Positions 29,930 through 42,465 of a DNA stretch of 51,889 nt are shown piece after piece (positions within the stretch are counted from its first letter, which is position 1; each line of letters begins with the position of its first letter). The position numbers and the translations under genes are program-made. Source of the DNA: Chromera velia (taxonomy: Eukaryota > Sar > Chromeraceae); assembly GCA_018398765.1 (NCBI GenBank), contig JAHBMJ010000269.1:1-51889 (forward strand). Direction: 5' to 3'. The notes under the pieces are model-generated. The model did not search any database, was not told where the DNA came from, and saw only the letters and a list, made by a program, of their open reading frames with translations.

Positions 29930-32900
29930 ATGGATCCGTCTGTGGAAGGCGACGGCTCCCAGATGAGGAAAGAAAGTGAGGCCGCCGATGATGCGGCGAT
30001 GAGTGCGGAGGAGCGATGGCACTCGTTGAAAGAGGGGGACCTTGTGGAGGTCATGATGGAGAAGAGCATCAGAGCATACCCATCCACTGTTACAAAGAAG
30101 GAAAACCCGTTCGTGTCGCCAAAGAGCGGTCTGATGAGGTATCCGATCGCTTTCAAAGAGCGTCCAGGAGAGATGCGCTACAGAGGCACGATAGATGCCG
30201 CTTGTGTGCGTCGAAATGACGGTTTCTCGAATGACATTCAGAATAGAGGCCGGAGACGGGGTGCACTTCAGACCCTCCGTTCTCAAGCCTCGTCCTCCTC
30301 CGCCCTTCATGACAACCCTGAGAAACCGCATTCTTCTGCCCCCCCCTCCCAGGCAGGGGATCTAGACGTTCCTCCTGGTGCCGACGGTGCCAGTGGGGGC
30401 CCTCGTTTGGTTTTGCGCACTGCCCTCGGGGAGGGCGACGCTGTCGATGGCAGTGAGGACGGGAGGCTGTCAACCAGCCGTTTCATAGACCAGGTCGCGA
30501 GACGGCTGAGTAAAGGGGAGACGGCAGAAGAACCAACCAGCAACCAGCAGCCCTCAGTTGAGCTTGACGCAGCAGCAGCCGCAGCTGCCGAGCCAGAGAC
30601 GGGGACTGCGAAGGAGGCCGAGGGGCAGACCGCCTCGAGGGGCACCCGCGCGAAGCCTCGTCAGCCCCTTGTGAAGAAGAGAAGCGTTCCAGAGGGAGAG
30701 GCCGCCCCCGCTCTTGTGAAGAAGAGGAGTATAGCGGAGGGTGCAGACAGAGAGGGAGAGGGGGAGAGAGACGGAGACGGGGAGGGAGAGAGAGAACCCC
30801 CCTCACGCAGAGGACGTGCCAAGAGACGCCTGGAGGTTCCGGAGAGGGGGGGAGAGAAGCAGAAAGAGAAAGGGAAAAGGGGAGAGGAAGAGGCAATGAC
30901 CGACACGGGACGAACTAGGAGAAGGGGGGGGGCGCGCGCGGCAGCAGCGCCCGGGGGTCGTGCGAGGCAGCAGAGGCAGCAGGAGGATTTGGGGGTTGTG
31001 TATGGGGGGGTGCCAGACTATGCAGGCCCTTCCGAGTCTGTCCCCGACCTCGGTCTTGTGCACGACGAGACAACGGAGCTCCGAATCCCGTCAGTAGAAG
31101 AGCTTCTCCCAGGTACAGAGATAGAAGTGAAGGCCCCGAAAGGCGACGTTATGCGCCACTGTTTTGTCACCGCCGTGAAGGAAGACAGATGGGGGGGGTT
31201 GTGGGTGCAGTTCAAAGCCCAAGGGCTTGGGTACACGGGCAAAGCGCATCTGCATGAGGTGCAGACCGACAATGGGTGGTCAAAGCATTTAGGCCTTTTC
31301 TATGAGGGTGCTGAGGAGGGGCAGGGGGGGCGTTATGGGACTAGGCTGAGGGGGGGTGAGGGGTCCAAAATTTCCAGAGCCACCACACCTGCCCCTTCCC
31401 CCCCACCTGAGCCCTGTACGTGGCAAGAGACCGGGGGCCTTGTGGGGGGGCCACAGAGGGGGGGGGGGCGTGCTGTTCCCCCTCCTGTAGGAGGTCTTCG
31501 TGTGAGGAGGGGGGCGAGCGGAGAGGCATCAATGGCACCCGCCGCCGCCGCAGCAGCAGGGGGAGGTGGTCCGCGTAGGGTTGCTATGCGCGCCGCCGGC
31601 CTTTATCCACAGGCTGCCGGGGGCAGAGAAGGAAATGCCGATGCTCAGGACAACCCAGTATTTGCTGAAAGGCGTATACAAAACCTGAAGCGCATTCTTG
31701 ATGCTTCAAGAAAACCTCCGATCTGGGCGAACCCCGACTGCGTCTGGGTGTACAACGACCGTTTGAAGAGAATGGCTGCCTACAATCGCGGTACGATCTC
31801 TCGAGAACGAATGGAGCGGATGGCTGCGATGATGTCTCACTACAGGGTGCGGTGGCGCACCCTCCCCAGGCTAGACGAACAGGCAGAGTCGGAGTGGAGA
31901 CAGGCGGGGTTTGACGGCAAAACCACGCTCGCGTTGCCCCGACAGGACCAGGAGAACTGCGGCACTGCTGCGTACCTCTCTCTGGACGTTTACAGCGGCA
32001 CTCTGCGGTCAGTGCATCTATTTTCATACAGAATTCTTTTCATACAGCGTTAGTCAGTCGGTCAGTCAGCCAGTCAGTCCGTTCCCTTTCATTCGGACAA
32101 CCCCCTAGCAAGATAGATGCAAGGCAAAAAAACAAAGAAAAGAACAGAGAAGTGAAATGAGACGCCGGCCCTCCCTGGTGGTCTGTCTGCGCTGTAGGCA
32201 GGCAGGACTTTCTTCTCCTTTCGTTGTTGCTTTCTTTTATCTTCACAATTGTACAGAAGTCCTTCCTTTCTGATCGTGTTTTTTAGTTTGTTTGTTGTGC
32301 GGATGCTCCCTGGCTTTTGGCTTCTGTCTTTCCTCTCTACCTCGCAACTCTTCATTTTCATCTTCTTTTCTTTGCCCTCTCGTATGTGAGCGTGTATTTG
32401 CGTGCATGATTTGTTTTCACTCATGGATGCAATAGGAAAGCCGCTCTTTCCTCCTTTTGCTTCCGCCTCTGTCGCAGAACGTTACCCTTCTCTGCCTGAA
32501 ATGTCAGACGCACGCAAGGACGCATCAAAATTCTCTGCGTGCGTCAATTCTCTGCCTGCTCTCTGTTTGTTGTTTTGTTTTTTCGATCGATGGATGCATG
32601 CACAAAGAATGCAGGTCTGCGGGACTTCTGCCGAACGGCAAACCTTTGGGGCGTCGTCCAGTAAGTTCAATCGGTGAGTGGGTGCGGTCGAATGTGGAGC
32701 CGGAGATTTTGGAGGCGTGGCCTGCGGAGTGTGCCCTGAGGAACAAAGAGAGAGCAGAAAGGAGAATTGCCGTAAGAGCGGCACACGCAGAGAGACAGCA
32801 GAACCAGAGAAGAGAAGCGGAGTTTGTCGGGGAGCCTGCACAATCTCAAAAAGAGAAGAGTGAGAAAGAGACAGAGAAAAGGGGGGGAGAAAACTCACTT

Positions 32901-34772
32901 AAGGAAGCAGCTTCTTCTCTGCCCCCTACGTCTGCCTCAGTTCCATTCGATGCTGCTGGAGGTGGTTCAGGAATGGCGAACGCAGAAGGGGAAGTGGAAG
33001 TGGAAGTGGATGCACAGGGGGATGTGAAGATGATGGGTGATGAGGGGAAGGGGGACCCCACTGCGGCATCTCTCCCCCCCCCTCCCCAGACCCACGCCGG
33101 CCCAGGTCCATCCTCCCGTCTCTTGGCCTCTCTCGCTGTGATTGTGCCTGTCTCTGTGTCGATTCCCCCGGAGGATGGGGGTCCTTCTTCTTCGTCTACG
33201 TTGTTTGCCCCTGTGCCTTCTGAGGGTGTGGGGAGGGCCGCAGAGAAGAACAGAGAGGAAAAGGGAGCAGAGAACGAAGAAAAGGTATCGGGGGGGATGG
33301 AGGAGAGAAAGAATGGGTCGGAGGAGGATGGAGGAGACACGCAAAAAGAAAGGCAAGAAAGAGTGAAGCGTGGGAGGAGGCAGAGTGAGAGTGACAGAGA
33401 TGAAGAAAATGGAGAGGAAAAGGAGGAAGAGGACGAGGAATGGTTGGATGGCGTATCCTCCGATGAAGAGCCGAATGAGGAAGGCCTCTTTTGGGCTCTC
33501 TACCCTCCTGAGAGTTTGGCTCTCCTGTACGCGGACTCCCACGTTTTCCTCCAGGTAGGCCCCCTCTCTCTCAGTCAGGAGCACTACGCGGGCACTCACT
33601 CAGTGCCCTCTTCCTTTTCTCTCCCTCTCTCTCTCATATTCTCCCTCCCACTGAAAGACATAGACTTCCAGGAGTAGGCCCAGGTGCACTACCTCTTTGC
33701 CCCTTGACTAGGCGTATCCTTGCATCTCCATTCCCTCGCTCTCTTCCTCTCTCCTACGCATCTACCTGAAGATTCACTCGTCTTGCTCCTTCGCTCCCAG
33801 ACAACAAGAGAGAGTGGTAGACAGATGTGAGATTGCATGATTCATTAGGTGTTCAACTGCTTGTGTTGTCTTGATTGAGGGGGGGGGTGGCTGAACGCTC
33901 GGGTGGGTGTGGGGGTGGAAATGAGGGAGTCAGCTTGGTTTCTTTGTTTGGGGATTTTTGTTTTTCTCTTTTCTTCCCTCACTGACTTCAGTCTGTGTGG
34001 TCTTCTCCCTCCACGTGCTTCGGTCTGTGTGGGAATGAGTGATCAACCAAGAGACACAGCTAGGCAAGGTGGCCTCCTCCTCTGCGGCTGAAGAGAGAAC
34101 GAACACCCATTTGACTCATAAGACATGATCGAGGCAACTAAGTTCACTTGCTTCTTTCTTTTTGCTGTCTTGTTTGTCGTCTTGCTGCAGGCCGAAAAGA
34201 CGCGTCAGGCGACCCGCAAGATCGCCAGCGAGAGGGTGGAGAACGAGCGGCGGGCCTCTGCCAAGAAGGCAGCAGCAACAGCAACAGCCCAACAAAATCG
34301 TCTCGGACACCTCCCCCAATACAGGTTCTCCCAGGGTTCCTCCTCCTCTCTTTCAGGTACACAACAGCACCAGCAGAGAGAGGGCGAGAGCTCTTTTTCC
34401 GCTCTGCAGGGAGAAAGCAGAAGCCGAAAACGAGAGAGAGACCCTGCAGGGGCAATCGCCACTTTAAGACAACACTTGGAAGAGACGGGAGTGGGAGGAG
34501 GTAGGCTTCAGGGAAAGCTCGGAAGGGGTGGGGGAGGGGAGGAACAAGGGGGAGAGTCTGACGACTCTGACTGTGAGTACGTATGGGCCCATTTCCCCCA
34601 TGGGACTCACCCTGCTGCGTGGCGGCGGGGCATTCCTGAGTCTGTCCAGCGCCTTGCAAACTCCTCGTGGTACCGCGGCTCCCCCCCAGGCCCAGGGCCC
34701 GGCCACCCCGATTCGTCCGGTCCCGCACCTTCATCATCGATGCCCCCCACAATGACTGCCACGAGAACTTAG
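29930..34772 (+). CDS. Three-exon gene, large low-complexity protein of unknown function
   Basis: Exons are 29930-32007, 32615-33554 and 34191-34772. Donors GTCAGT and GTAGGC and acceptors TGCAG and CTGCAG join in frame to give about 1200 residues. Three islands look folded: residues 27-90 (SLKEGDLVEVMMEKSIRAYP, Tudor-like in feel); about 385-460 (IPSVEELLPGTEIEVKAPKG, then LWVQFKAQGLGYTGKAHLHE); and about 585-690, a basic helical stretch (ERRIQNLKRILDASRKPP, VWVYNDRLKRMAAYNRG). The rest is Arg/Glu-, Ser- and Pro-rich, with basic clusters such as SRRGRAKRRLE that could serve nuclear import and a duplicated LVKKRS..EG motif. Exon 2 is acidic (EEKEEEDEEWLDG). No family was recognised. A nuclear or chromatin role is a guess. 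Confidence 0.7.
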
Positions 34773-35880
34773 ATGTCTCGTTCTGATGAAATGAGGCTTG
34801 CGGTGGCAAGTCAGTCCGTACGTCGCTAGGTACGTCGGCCTGTCATAAACTTGAATGCAGCCCTGAGTCAAACTAAGAGTCAAAACAGTCATAAATATAG
34901 TTGCTTTTTGGTCAACGTTCAGTTTGAAGCCAGCATAAGCTAGCCAGGCTTATACCAGTTTCATTATCATCATCGTTTAAAATAATTTATGACGTATATA
35001 CCTAATTGTATTCCTAGTGATTCCTAGAAGCACTCCTCTACTATATGTTTTGGACCTCTAGTTTACGTTAGAGTTTACGCTGTGAGGGTCTATGAAAAAA
35101 TTAAGTTTTGTACCGTTTTTTACTACAGTTTCAATGTCAGTTTGTCTATAACTTAGCTTTTTCGCGTGTTACCACCGAAATTTAAAAACAGAATTTGAGG
35201 CTAAATTTTTGGGCGTTGTGTTCTTATTTGACGTTATATTTCAAAGTTAGTCTGCAAACTCCTAGGCGTGCATGATTCATATATTCATTATTACACTAAC
35301 ATATTTTAATATGTAGATTTTTACATATGTTTGGGACCTAAAAAATATAAATCTTTACATAAGGTATGTAAAGTCTGGTGTAAAGTATAACATCATTAAT
35401 TATCATTAATTAATCAACTAATAACATACAAATTTTTAAAAAAATGTTTTTTTTTAAACCAAATTAATATCATTAACTCTTTTATTACCAGTTTAACAGC
35501 AGCGTGCCAATCGATCAATCGGTCTTTCAACCCTGCATGCAGCCTTCCAACGCTCTTCGGTTGATCAAGTTGGACTGGAGTCAGAACGTCATCAAAATAC
35601 GTTGATCACTCCAGCTGAAATTAATGCCAGATCGAGAGTCTTTGCAGGTAACGCCTGAACTGGATGCCGTGCACACCGGTCATCCTTTGCTTACACTGCC
35701 TCACAGTGCTCGCACAGAGAGCTGCATGGGTGTTACAGATTCGATTTCTACATGTTCGATGCAGAGGTATACGGATCACCGGAAGCAGCAGCAGCAACAG
35801 CAGCAGCAAAGGACGAAGGAGCGAGGATGTTCATTCTTCTGATTGTCTTTGAGCCGCCTGTGTGGCTCGAGTATCTGGGG
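34773..35880. other. AT-rich intergenic region
   Basis: From 34840 to 35510 the sequence is strongly AT-rich with A and T homopolymers (for example 35435-35457) and no coding signal. Short frames around 35624-35850 include a CAG/CAA run (35787-35810) but no domain. Confidence 0.5.
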
Positions 35881-36112
35881 CATGCATTCGGCACTCACTG
35901 TAGTCAGAAAGAAGCATGGCATATCACTGTAGTCAGTTTCTTTCACCCCACGAACTACAGCTTCTTCCCCTTTCGCATGCATTCGGCACTCACTGTAGTC
36001 AGAAAGAAGCATGGCATATCACTATAGTCAGTTTCTTTCACCCCACGAGCTATAGTTTCTTCCCCTTTCGCATGCATTCGGCACTCACTGTAGTCAGAAA
36101 GAAGCATGGCAT
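35881..36112. repeat. 95-bp tandem repeat, about 2.4 copies
   Basis: Copies start at 35881, 35976 and 36071, each beginning CATGCATTCGGCACTCACTG and continuing with a TAGTCAG motif and a CACCCCACGA segment. The first two copies differ by a few transitions. An isolated fragment of the CACCCCACGAGCTACAG part recurs at about 36661-36677. Confidence 0.9.
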
Positions 36113-36906
36113 AAGTCGAAGGAGATAGTCGTATACAGTATGACCGGTACGCGAATGTACTTTGGAAGAGGAAAAGCTGAATCGAATGGGGCAGGGGAGA
36201 GACGGCAGTGGAGAAGAAGAGGAATAGAATCAGTTCCCACCCAAGAGGGTGCATATTCAATCGTCTGTTTCTCGACTCAAAGTTTGCTTTCTCGTCGACA
36301 CTGGTGAACAGTATGATGTGATGGGGTTATATAATCAAGGAATGAATGTCAAGGAGCGATGGGGATGGGGCACACAGTCTGCAGCAAGAACGGAAGAGAG
36401 GGACGCGTGAAGTGACTGAGTAAAGAGGGGCCCATTCTCTTTGTCTCTCTATTGGCCTGCTATTCTTCGGCTCCGCTGACATTGTGCAGCTACCTGTAAG
36501 AACGTGGGTCAGGTTGCTGAAGCTTTTTGTTTTTTTTTGAAGAAAACAGTGAGACAGTGCATGTACGGGAAAAACCGCATTTGGTTTCTGACAGGCGAAA
36601 GTCGAAAGTGAACAGGACAAAGTGAACATTCCAGGTATTTAAAAAAGCAAAATGAACTCTCACCCCACGAGCTACAGTTTCTTTCAGTCAGGCAATCTCC
36701 TGCCGTGCAAAAATCAATTGTTTCTCTCTCTCTCACCTTTTCCCCCTTTCCAACTCTCTTTACCAGTACGAGACGGAGAACTGAAAGGAAACGTATGGTA
36801 GGAACGAAATTAATCGAAGAGGTAACTGCATGCAGTGTGAAGCTCCCTCCAAAAAAAGCCTGGAGAGAAACAGCTAGGCGCCGTCTCCCCCCTGTCCGAA
36901 AAAAGG

Positions 36907-36941
<35 letters not shown>

Positions 36942-37190
36942 CGTTATCTGCTGTTTCTTTGTTTCGTCTCTGGTGCCAATCTGTATGCACACACCGGCCT
37001 GTGTAAGATGATGCAGTGTGGTGGTTCCAGTCTTTTTCTTGAATTCGATTGGTTGTGTTTCTTTCTTTCTCATTTCTTTCTTGCCTCGAGGGCCTTCATT
37101 TTTCTCTTGATAAAGTTGATTTTACGTCGCTGCTTAGTTTTCGTTTTCGTATCTGCCTGCCTTCATGCTAGGAAAGAATCATGCTTGGTT
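36113..37190. other. Spacer between the 95-bp repeat and the Cys-rich gene
   Basis: No convincing gene is seen. There is a (CT)n microsatellite at 36908-36938 and pyrimidine-rich stretches on both sides. It ends at the TAG of the minus-strand Cys-rich gene (37193-37191). Confidence 0.4.
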
Positions 37191-37743
37191 CTAGAACTTC
37201 AGACCTCCGAAGTTCAAGTCCAGCATCTCTTTCATCTGATCTCCCCCCTCGAATATCTTCCCTCCCTCTCCCGGCATCATCTTCTCCATGCCGTCTCCTC
37301 CCATCTTTCCAAAATCCAAGTTGGGGTCTTTGAACTTCAGATCCAGGCCATCAGACCCAGGTAAGTCCTTCAAGCCATCAGGCAGCTTGAAACCCTTCAG
37401 ATCGAATTGGCCAATGCCCTCAGCAGGAACTTTGAACAGACCTCCATCCTCCCCGACCACACCCTGGCCCTCCAGATCCTCTCCTGCATCGATGGAGGGA
37501 TCGATCGATGCGTGCAATCGTCAGAGAGGAGGAGGACCATACTCACGTGTACACACAAAAAAGTACGACAGAGAACCATATAAAAGAAAGCAAAAAAGAA
37601 GAACCCTGCTGCATGGCTTCGGAAATGACCTCTCAGGAATGCAACCCTAAGACAAGACCCAGCAGGAACAGACCGCGAATGGGAGCGCAAGAGTGTCTGA
37701 AATTTGGCACTTTGGATCATATCATGGGTTTCATTTTGTTTTG

Positions 37744-37783
<40 letters not shown>

Positions 37784-38030
37784 CTCTCTTGATTACCATC
37801 GGCCGTGCAAAATTCGATCCCTGTGCTTTGCTGACCTTTGCCAAAGTTGAGGCCGTCCAAACCCTTGAAGAAGCCATCAAATTTCAATCCGTCAAGTTTC
37901 AGACCGTCAAGCTTGAAGCCGCCGTCGAAGAAACTGCCACCAAAGAGGCCACCGCCCCCGTCCTTCGAAGCGAACGCACACGTGCCAGGAGCGCATCTGG
38001 TCTTGTCTCCCTTGAAAGATCCGCTTTGGT

Positions 38031-38074
<44 letters not shown>

Positions 38075-39179
38075 GCATTCACATGCACACGAAAAAGCGA
38101 TCCGGCAATCTTCCGACTCTCCCTCCCCCGCTTCCTGTCACTTTTTCCATGCACGGTCAATCTTTGCGTTTTCGTATGTGCCCCCTCAGTCAGCGACACG
38201 CACAGCCTCAGGAAGCGACGAAATCACCGGAGCCGGCAGACCGACGCTGGACTCTTTCGAAGATTCTATCAAAGGAAGGAATCGTTAGAGGAAAAGAAAA
38301 CGTTGGGGGGGGGATCAGAAAGGATTGCTGAAGGAAGGAAGGAAGGAAGGAAGGAAGGAAATAAGGAAAGAAGGAAGGAAACCAAAAGTATGTGCCAGGA
38401 TGAGTGAGAGGGAATAGTGAGTATCCATGGAGTCAATTGGCTGTGTGCAAGCAAGGAGCTGTGTGCAAGCAAGGAGAAACACAAGGATGGGTTGACAGAA
38501 ACTGACCCACGAGACTTCACTTGAATGATTCATGCACCCACGCATGCACCTACCTTCGCACTCTTCCTGCACCACGTAGAGGCACTCCCCGTCTCCTACG
38601 CAACAGGCTCCGGGCTTCGGGCACCTCACAAATTTACCGGAGCAGCGGCTTCCTGTACCCGAGGAAGAGCCGCCACTCTCAGTGCAAGCCCTCTCCGAGA
38701 CATCGATACAATCCCCTGAGGGCAGACAGCACGCTACAGATGGGGGGAGAATGTCACAATTGACTCCGTCGCACGTGGTGTCATCTCCCTGGAATATTCC
38801 CCCGTCGCCTGTGCAGCTCTCTGCCGACTCGAGAGAGCATGTCTCGTCAGGGAAGCAACAGGCACCCGCAGGAGTGCACTCGGAGTTCAAGCAATTTGAG
38901 TTGGCACCCAGAGGCTCGCCTCCCTGGGCAATGCATTCATCACCCTGCAGGAAGTTGCACACAGGTTCCTGGTCAAAGAGACAACACGCCTCCGGTTCAC
39001 CCTGCAGGGAGGATGTTTCATGCATGTCCCCGGCTCACAGCTCGTTGCGTCAAGCTGCGGCTCTCCAAAGAACGGATCTGCAGATGTATGTACGTTGATT
39101 CGATCAGTGAATTGGACGTACGGTTTCAGTTTCTTTTCCCGCCCTAGCTCTCGGGAAGCGAATTGTTGAAACCAAATTT

Positions 39180-39226
<47 letters not shown>

Positions 39227-39447
39227 CAAGAAAAAAGAAAGAAAGAAAGAAGCAAAGAACCAGGGAAGGAAAGAACGAAGAAAGCATGATGGAAGGGGAT
39301 CCAGAACACTATTAAGTCGGAAGAAAAAGTGGAAGGAAGGCCTCGATCGATCCTACAGGGGTATTCACAAACAGCCGGTCCAATTTTTGAAGCAACAAGA
39401 ATCAATGAATGTCTATTGGAGATGACCATAGGTTTTCTTTCTTTTTT

Positions 39448-39479
<32 letters not shown>

Positions 39480-40612
39480 TTTTCTTTCTTTCTTTCTCTC
39501 CTTCGATCTCTGCCTTCTGACCGGCTGTGCACTGTTCCGGTGTGACGATGACGCAGCCGCCTAGTTGGGGGGATGTGCAGCAGGGGAAAGTTAGGACGGA
39601 GGCCGGACAGACGATCCCTTGGCAAGACTGCTCAACCGCCCCTGGAACAGTCCTCCGTTCTCCTGCAGGAGGGAATTCATGCAGGCCAACAGACAGACAG
39701 ACAGGCAGGATTGGGTTTGAATTTCGTGACGAATTTCAGATTTGTTCGACAGTCCTATTTGTGCTTCGAGTGCTTCGAGTCAGCTTCTATGTGAGGGAGA
39801 ATGGTGGACCATTTTTGATATGAAAACGTGGGCTTGTGCACTTTCTCCTTTCTGAAACATGCTTTTCTGTTGATCGTAGCGTGAGCCCGCAAGGTATCGA
39901 GATTCTAGCACGCAAGCGCGACCTTCCACTCAGCGATTCTTGCTGCAACTGGTCGGCCCATTCTGAATGCTGCTCACGTCTCATCATGGCGGTCTCACAT
40001 CCTGAATTAGAAAGAAGTAAACAGAGACAGATGCGTTATTCTCTATAAAAAACGAAAACCCGACACACTGACCTGGCAGAGCTCGTTCGTAGTGACAGCA
40101 CAAACCCCGGAAGTCAGGCAGCACGCCCCTGTCAGAAGAGGGGGGGTACACGTGGCTCTCGGGTCCGTGCAGTTCGTATCTGGACCCTGGAACTTGCCTC
40201 CGGTCGCGATGCACATCTTCACATCGACCAGCGAGCACGTGCTGTCGTCAAAGCAGCAAGCACCCGAGGGTTTCTTGCACACGTGCTCTTCGCACGGAAC
40301 TCCGACACCGTACCACGCACTGCCCATGCGGTTGGTACAAGTCCCCATAGTTGTCTGCTCGCAGTGACCTGTTTCGGAGTCGCAACACGCGCCCTTGGGC
40401 TGGGGGCACGATGCTTCTGCGCAGGAGATCCCGACGCCCGCAAAGTTTCGGCCTGCAGCATTGCAGTCGCCCTCGATGACCTGACTGCACGCGCCCGTTG
40501 CGGGGTCGCAGCAGGCTCCAACACGAAGCGCCGCGCACAGGCCAGACGAACACTCGGACCCACTTCCCTGGAATCCTTGTGACTCCCCGACGCATTCAGA
40601 GGGAGGGACAAC
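37191..40612 (-). CDS. Cys-rich 'ACC' repeat protein, multi-exon, 5' end not found, possible frame breaks
   Basis: Exons read on the minus strand: 40612-40073, 39662-39522, 39077-38554, 38030-37836 and 37483-37191 (TAG). They encode at least nine modules of about 45 residues with the pattern ACC-x(2-6)-C-x(6-8)-C-x(3)-GG-x-F-x-G-x(4)-C-x(4)-C (for example GACCFPDETC, GACCFDDSTC, VACCLPSGDC). Such regular Cys spacing suggests a disulphide-rich extracellular or surface protein. The last 150 residues switch to Gly/Asp/Leu/Phe repeats (LDGLKLDGLKFDG, DLNFGG). Module phase is mostly 1. Exon 39662-39522 fits the consensus only if one base is missing in the GGGG at 39642-39639, and another shift is needed near 39000-39020. 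No signal-peptide exon was identified, so it could be a pseudogene or carry homopolymer errors. Confidence 0.65.
37746..37779. repeat. (GT)n microsatellite in the Cys-rich gene intron
   Basis: About 17 GT units lie in the last intron. A matching (CA)n run at about 38035-38072 sits directly before the 38030 exon acceptor. Both reduce to GT/CA on opposite strands and flank one short exon. Confidence 0.85.
38332..38372. repeat. (GGAA)n microsatellite
   Basis: About ten GGAA/GAAA units lie in the intron of the Cys-rich gene. Similar (AAAG)n runs are at 39181-39250, and (TTTC)n runs at 39437-39496 sit just beside the 39522 donor. Confidence 0.85.
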
Positions 40613-41421
40613 CTGCACATACATGCATACGTCATGCAGGGCCGTCCATAGATGCATATGAAAGCAGGGATGCACAGACGCATACACAGAGGCACGTATG
40701 TACAAGCACACACGGACGCACAGTCTCTCACATATCCACCTCTGAATGCTCTAACGAACCAGCGAGAGACTCTTCACGCACAGACGTCCATGCATGTGAT
40801 CTTCTTCTTCTCAAATCCCCGCTTTGGCAGGTTTTTAGTCAGAGCATTTCTGACCTTGCAGAGAGGAGACAATCTTCTCAAATTCATCTATATAGCTATA
40901 GCTATATATCGATATATAGCTGACATGCGTGTATGCTGCACAGTATGCATGATATACTGCATGCGCGAACACAAAAATTAAGTAAATACTGCATGCATGC
41001 ACGATATATCGTGCACTTTCTTAACTATTCTTTCTATACAGAGCTGCGCATGCATGCATATGTCGCTTTTATTATTGTTGTTATTAATATTTTTACGAGT
41101 TTGTTCGCGCGCATTATGCGCGAAGGCAAGTGCGTTTAATTTAGTTTAATTCAATGTTCGTCCTCGGAGGGTATAGCTAGCTCGGGTAAGTCCAAGGCTA
41201 TCCAAGGCCCTACATACGAAGCCCTGAGAAGTCTCGGAAATTGACATAAAAATTCTGGCAATTTCTGGGCGCACATGATTTTTTAACATGATTTTCAATT
41301 AAGTAGCGGTGGGGACTTGGTCAGCAGAGGGTAGGTATATTTGATTATATCAATATATATCGACCCACACAGAAAAATAAATGAAAATAAGACAATTACT
41401 AATAAAATTAAAGGGCCCACA
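40613..41421. other. Spacer with ATGCAT/TATA palindromes
   Basis: The expected 5' exon(s) of the Cys-rich gene should lie here, but no signal-peptide frame is convincing. Bases 40890-41060 are rich in TATAGC/ATATCG and GCATGCATGC palindromes. Bases 41280-41410 are AT-rich and run up to the outer terminal repeat. Confidence 0.4.
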
Positions 41422-41762
41422 AGTTGAAGTATAGGGTACCACCATACCAGCCTGCCGCGTATTCATGCTTGCTTCTGGATATACCGGGCCGAGCGTGCAG
41501 GCCGTGCCGCGCGGTGCCGAAGTGCCGTACTGGCCGGGATGGGATTACCGCGCGCGCATTCGATTTTGTACGATTTTGTGTCACGCGCATTCAGCACTAG
41601 CCAGTTCAGATCGATTCATTTCGTACAGCACTAGCTGATCAAACGCCTTTCGGCTGTTCGTTCTACTCTGCCTTGACGGACAGACTATTTTATGAAGTAG
41701 TTCCACCATCATAGAGATCTAGCTCTGCATTCCGTTTGACCATCATTTGGTCATTCTCTTTT
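41422..41762 (+). repeat. Outer element, left terminal repeat (341 bp)
   Basis: It begins AGTTGAAGTATAGGGTACCA and ends CATTCTCTTTT, and is paired with 49212-49552. It has a GC-rich central segment (GAGCGTGCAGGCCGTGCCGC). Confidence 0.85.
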
Positions 41763-42146
41763 GCGGTTGACAGCGCTCTATTGTGTTCCATTTCGGTCAG
41801 TCAACAACCGCAATGATTTCCGTCTCCTCGTCTCTCCAGCTATCTTTTGCTCCACCTTTTCACTGCTTGGAAGCCATCCGTTCCAGTTAGAGGTGGAATG
41901 AAAGAAAGTTTTCAGGAAGTTTTCTCCTTCCAATCTAGAAGCTGTGGAGGACGGATCAACCTGTAGCTACTGCTATGCCTGTAAGTCTCTGCTGGGAGAC
42001 GTCATGTTATACGATGATGTTCGTTTCTCAAAGACTCCAACGTGGATGCCAGATGAAAAACTAAGTCTTCACTGTTCTTCCAAGCTCTTTCGGCTTCTCT
42101 CCTCAACAACATCACCCAGATCGAGTATGTAGACAAGGACCGCCAG

Positions 42147-42465
42147 TGTAAGATAAACAGTACAATGCTATAAGGTGGTCTGAAGGTATGTCTGACCTAG
42201 AAGCGTCAGTGTTCAATCTAGCCAGTCAAACAGTCTATTGATCACTTCATGCACCAGGCTGCTCAAACCATTAACTGCATTTATTTGGCCTCGTCCCATA
42301 GCAGCCTTCACTAAAATCGATTTGATCGCGCGCGCTCATGGCCCGGCGGCAAGCCGTCTCCAAGCCGGTCCCGGTACCTATACTATGCACGCTCACGCCC
42401 CGGCAGCACCTTTCGCGCCGCCACATATACAGCCTGACGTCTCAGCCCCAGGCACACCCCTCACA
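42147..42465 (-). repeat. Chromovirus 3' LTR (319 bp)
   Basis: It is followed on the plus-strand left side by the target duplication GCCAG (42142-42146). Differences from the partner are at 42255, 42362, 42366, 42389, 42397, 42435, 42456 and 42460. Confidence 0.95.
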
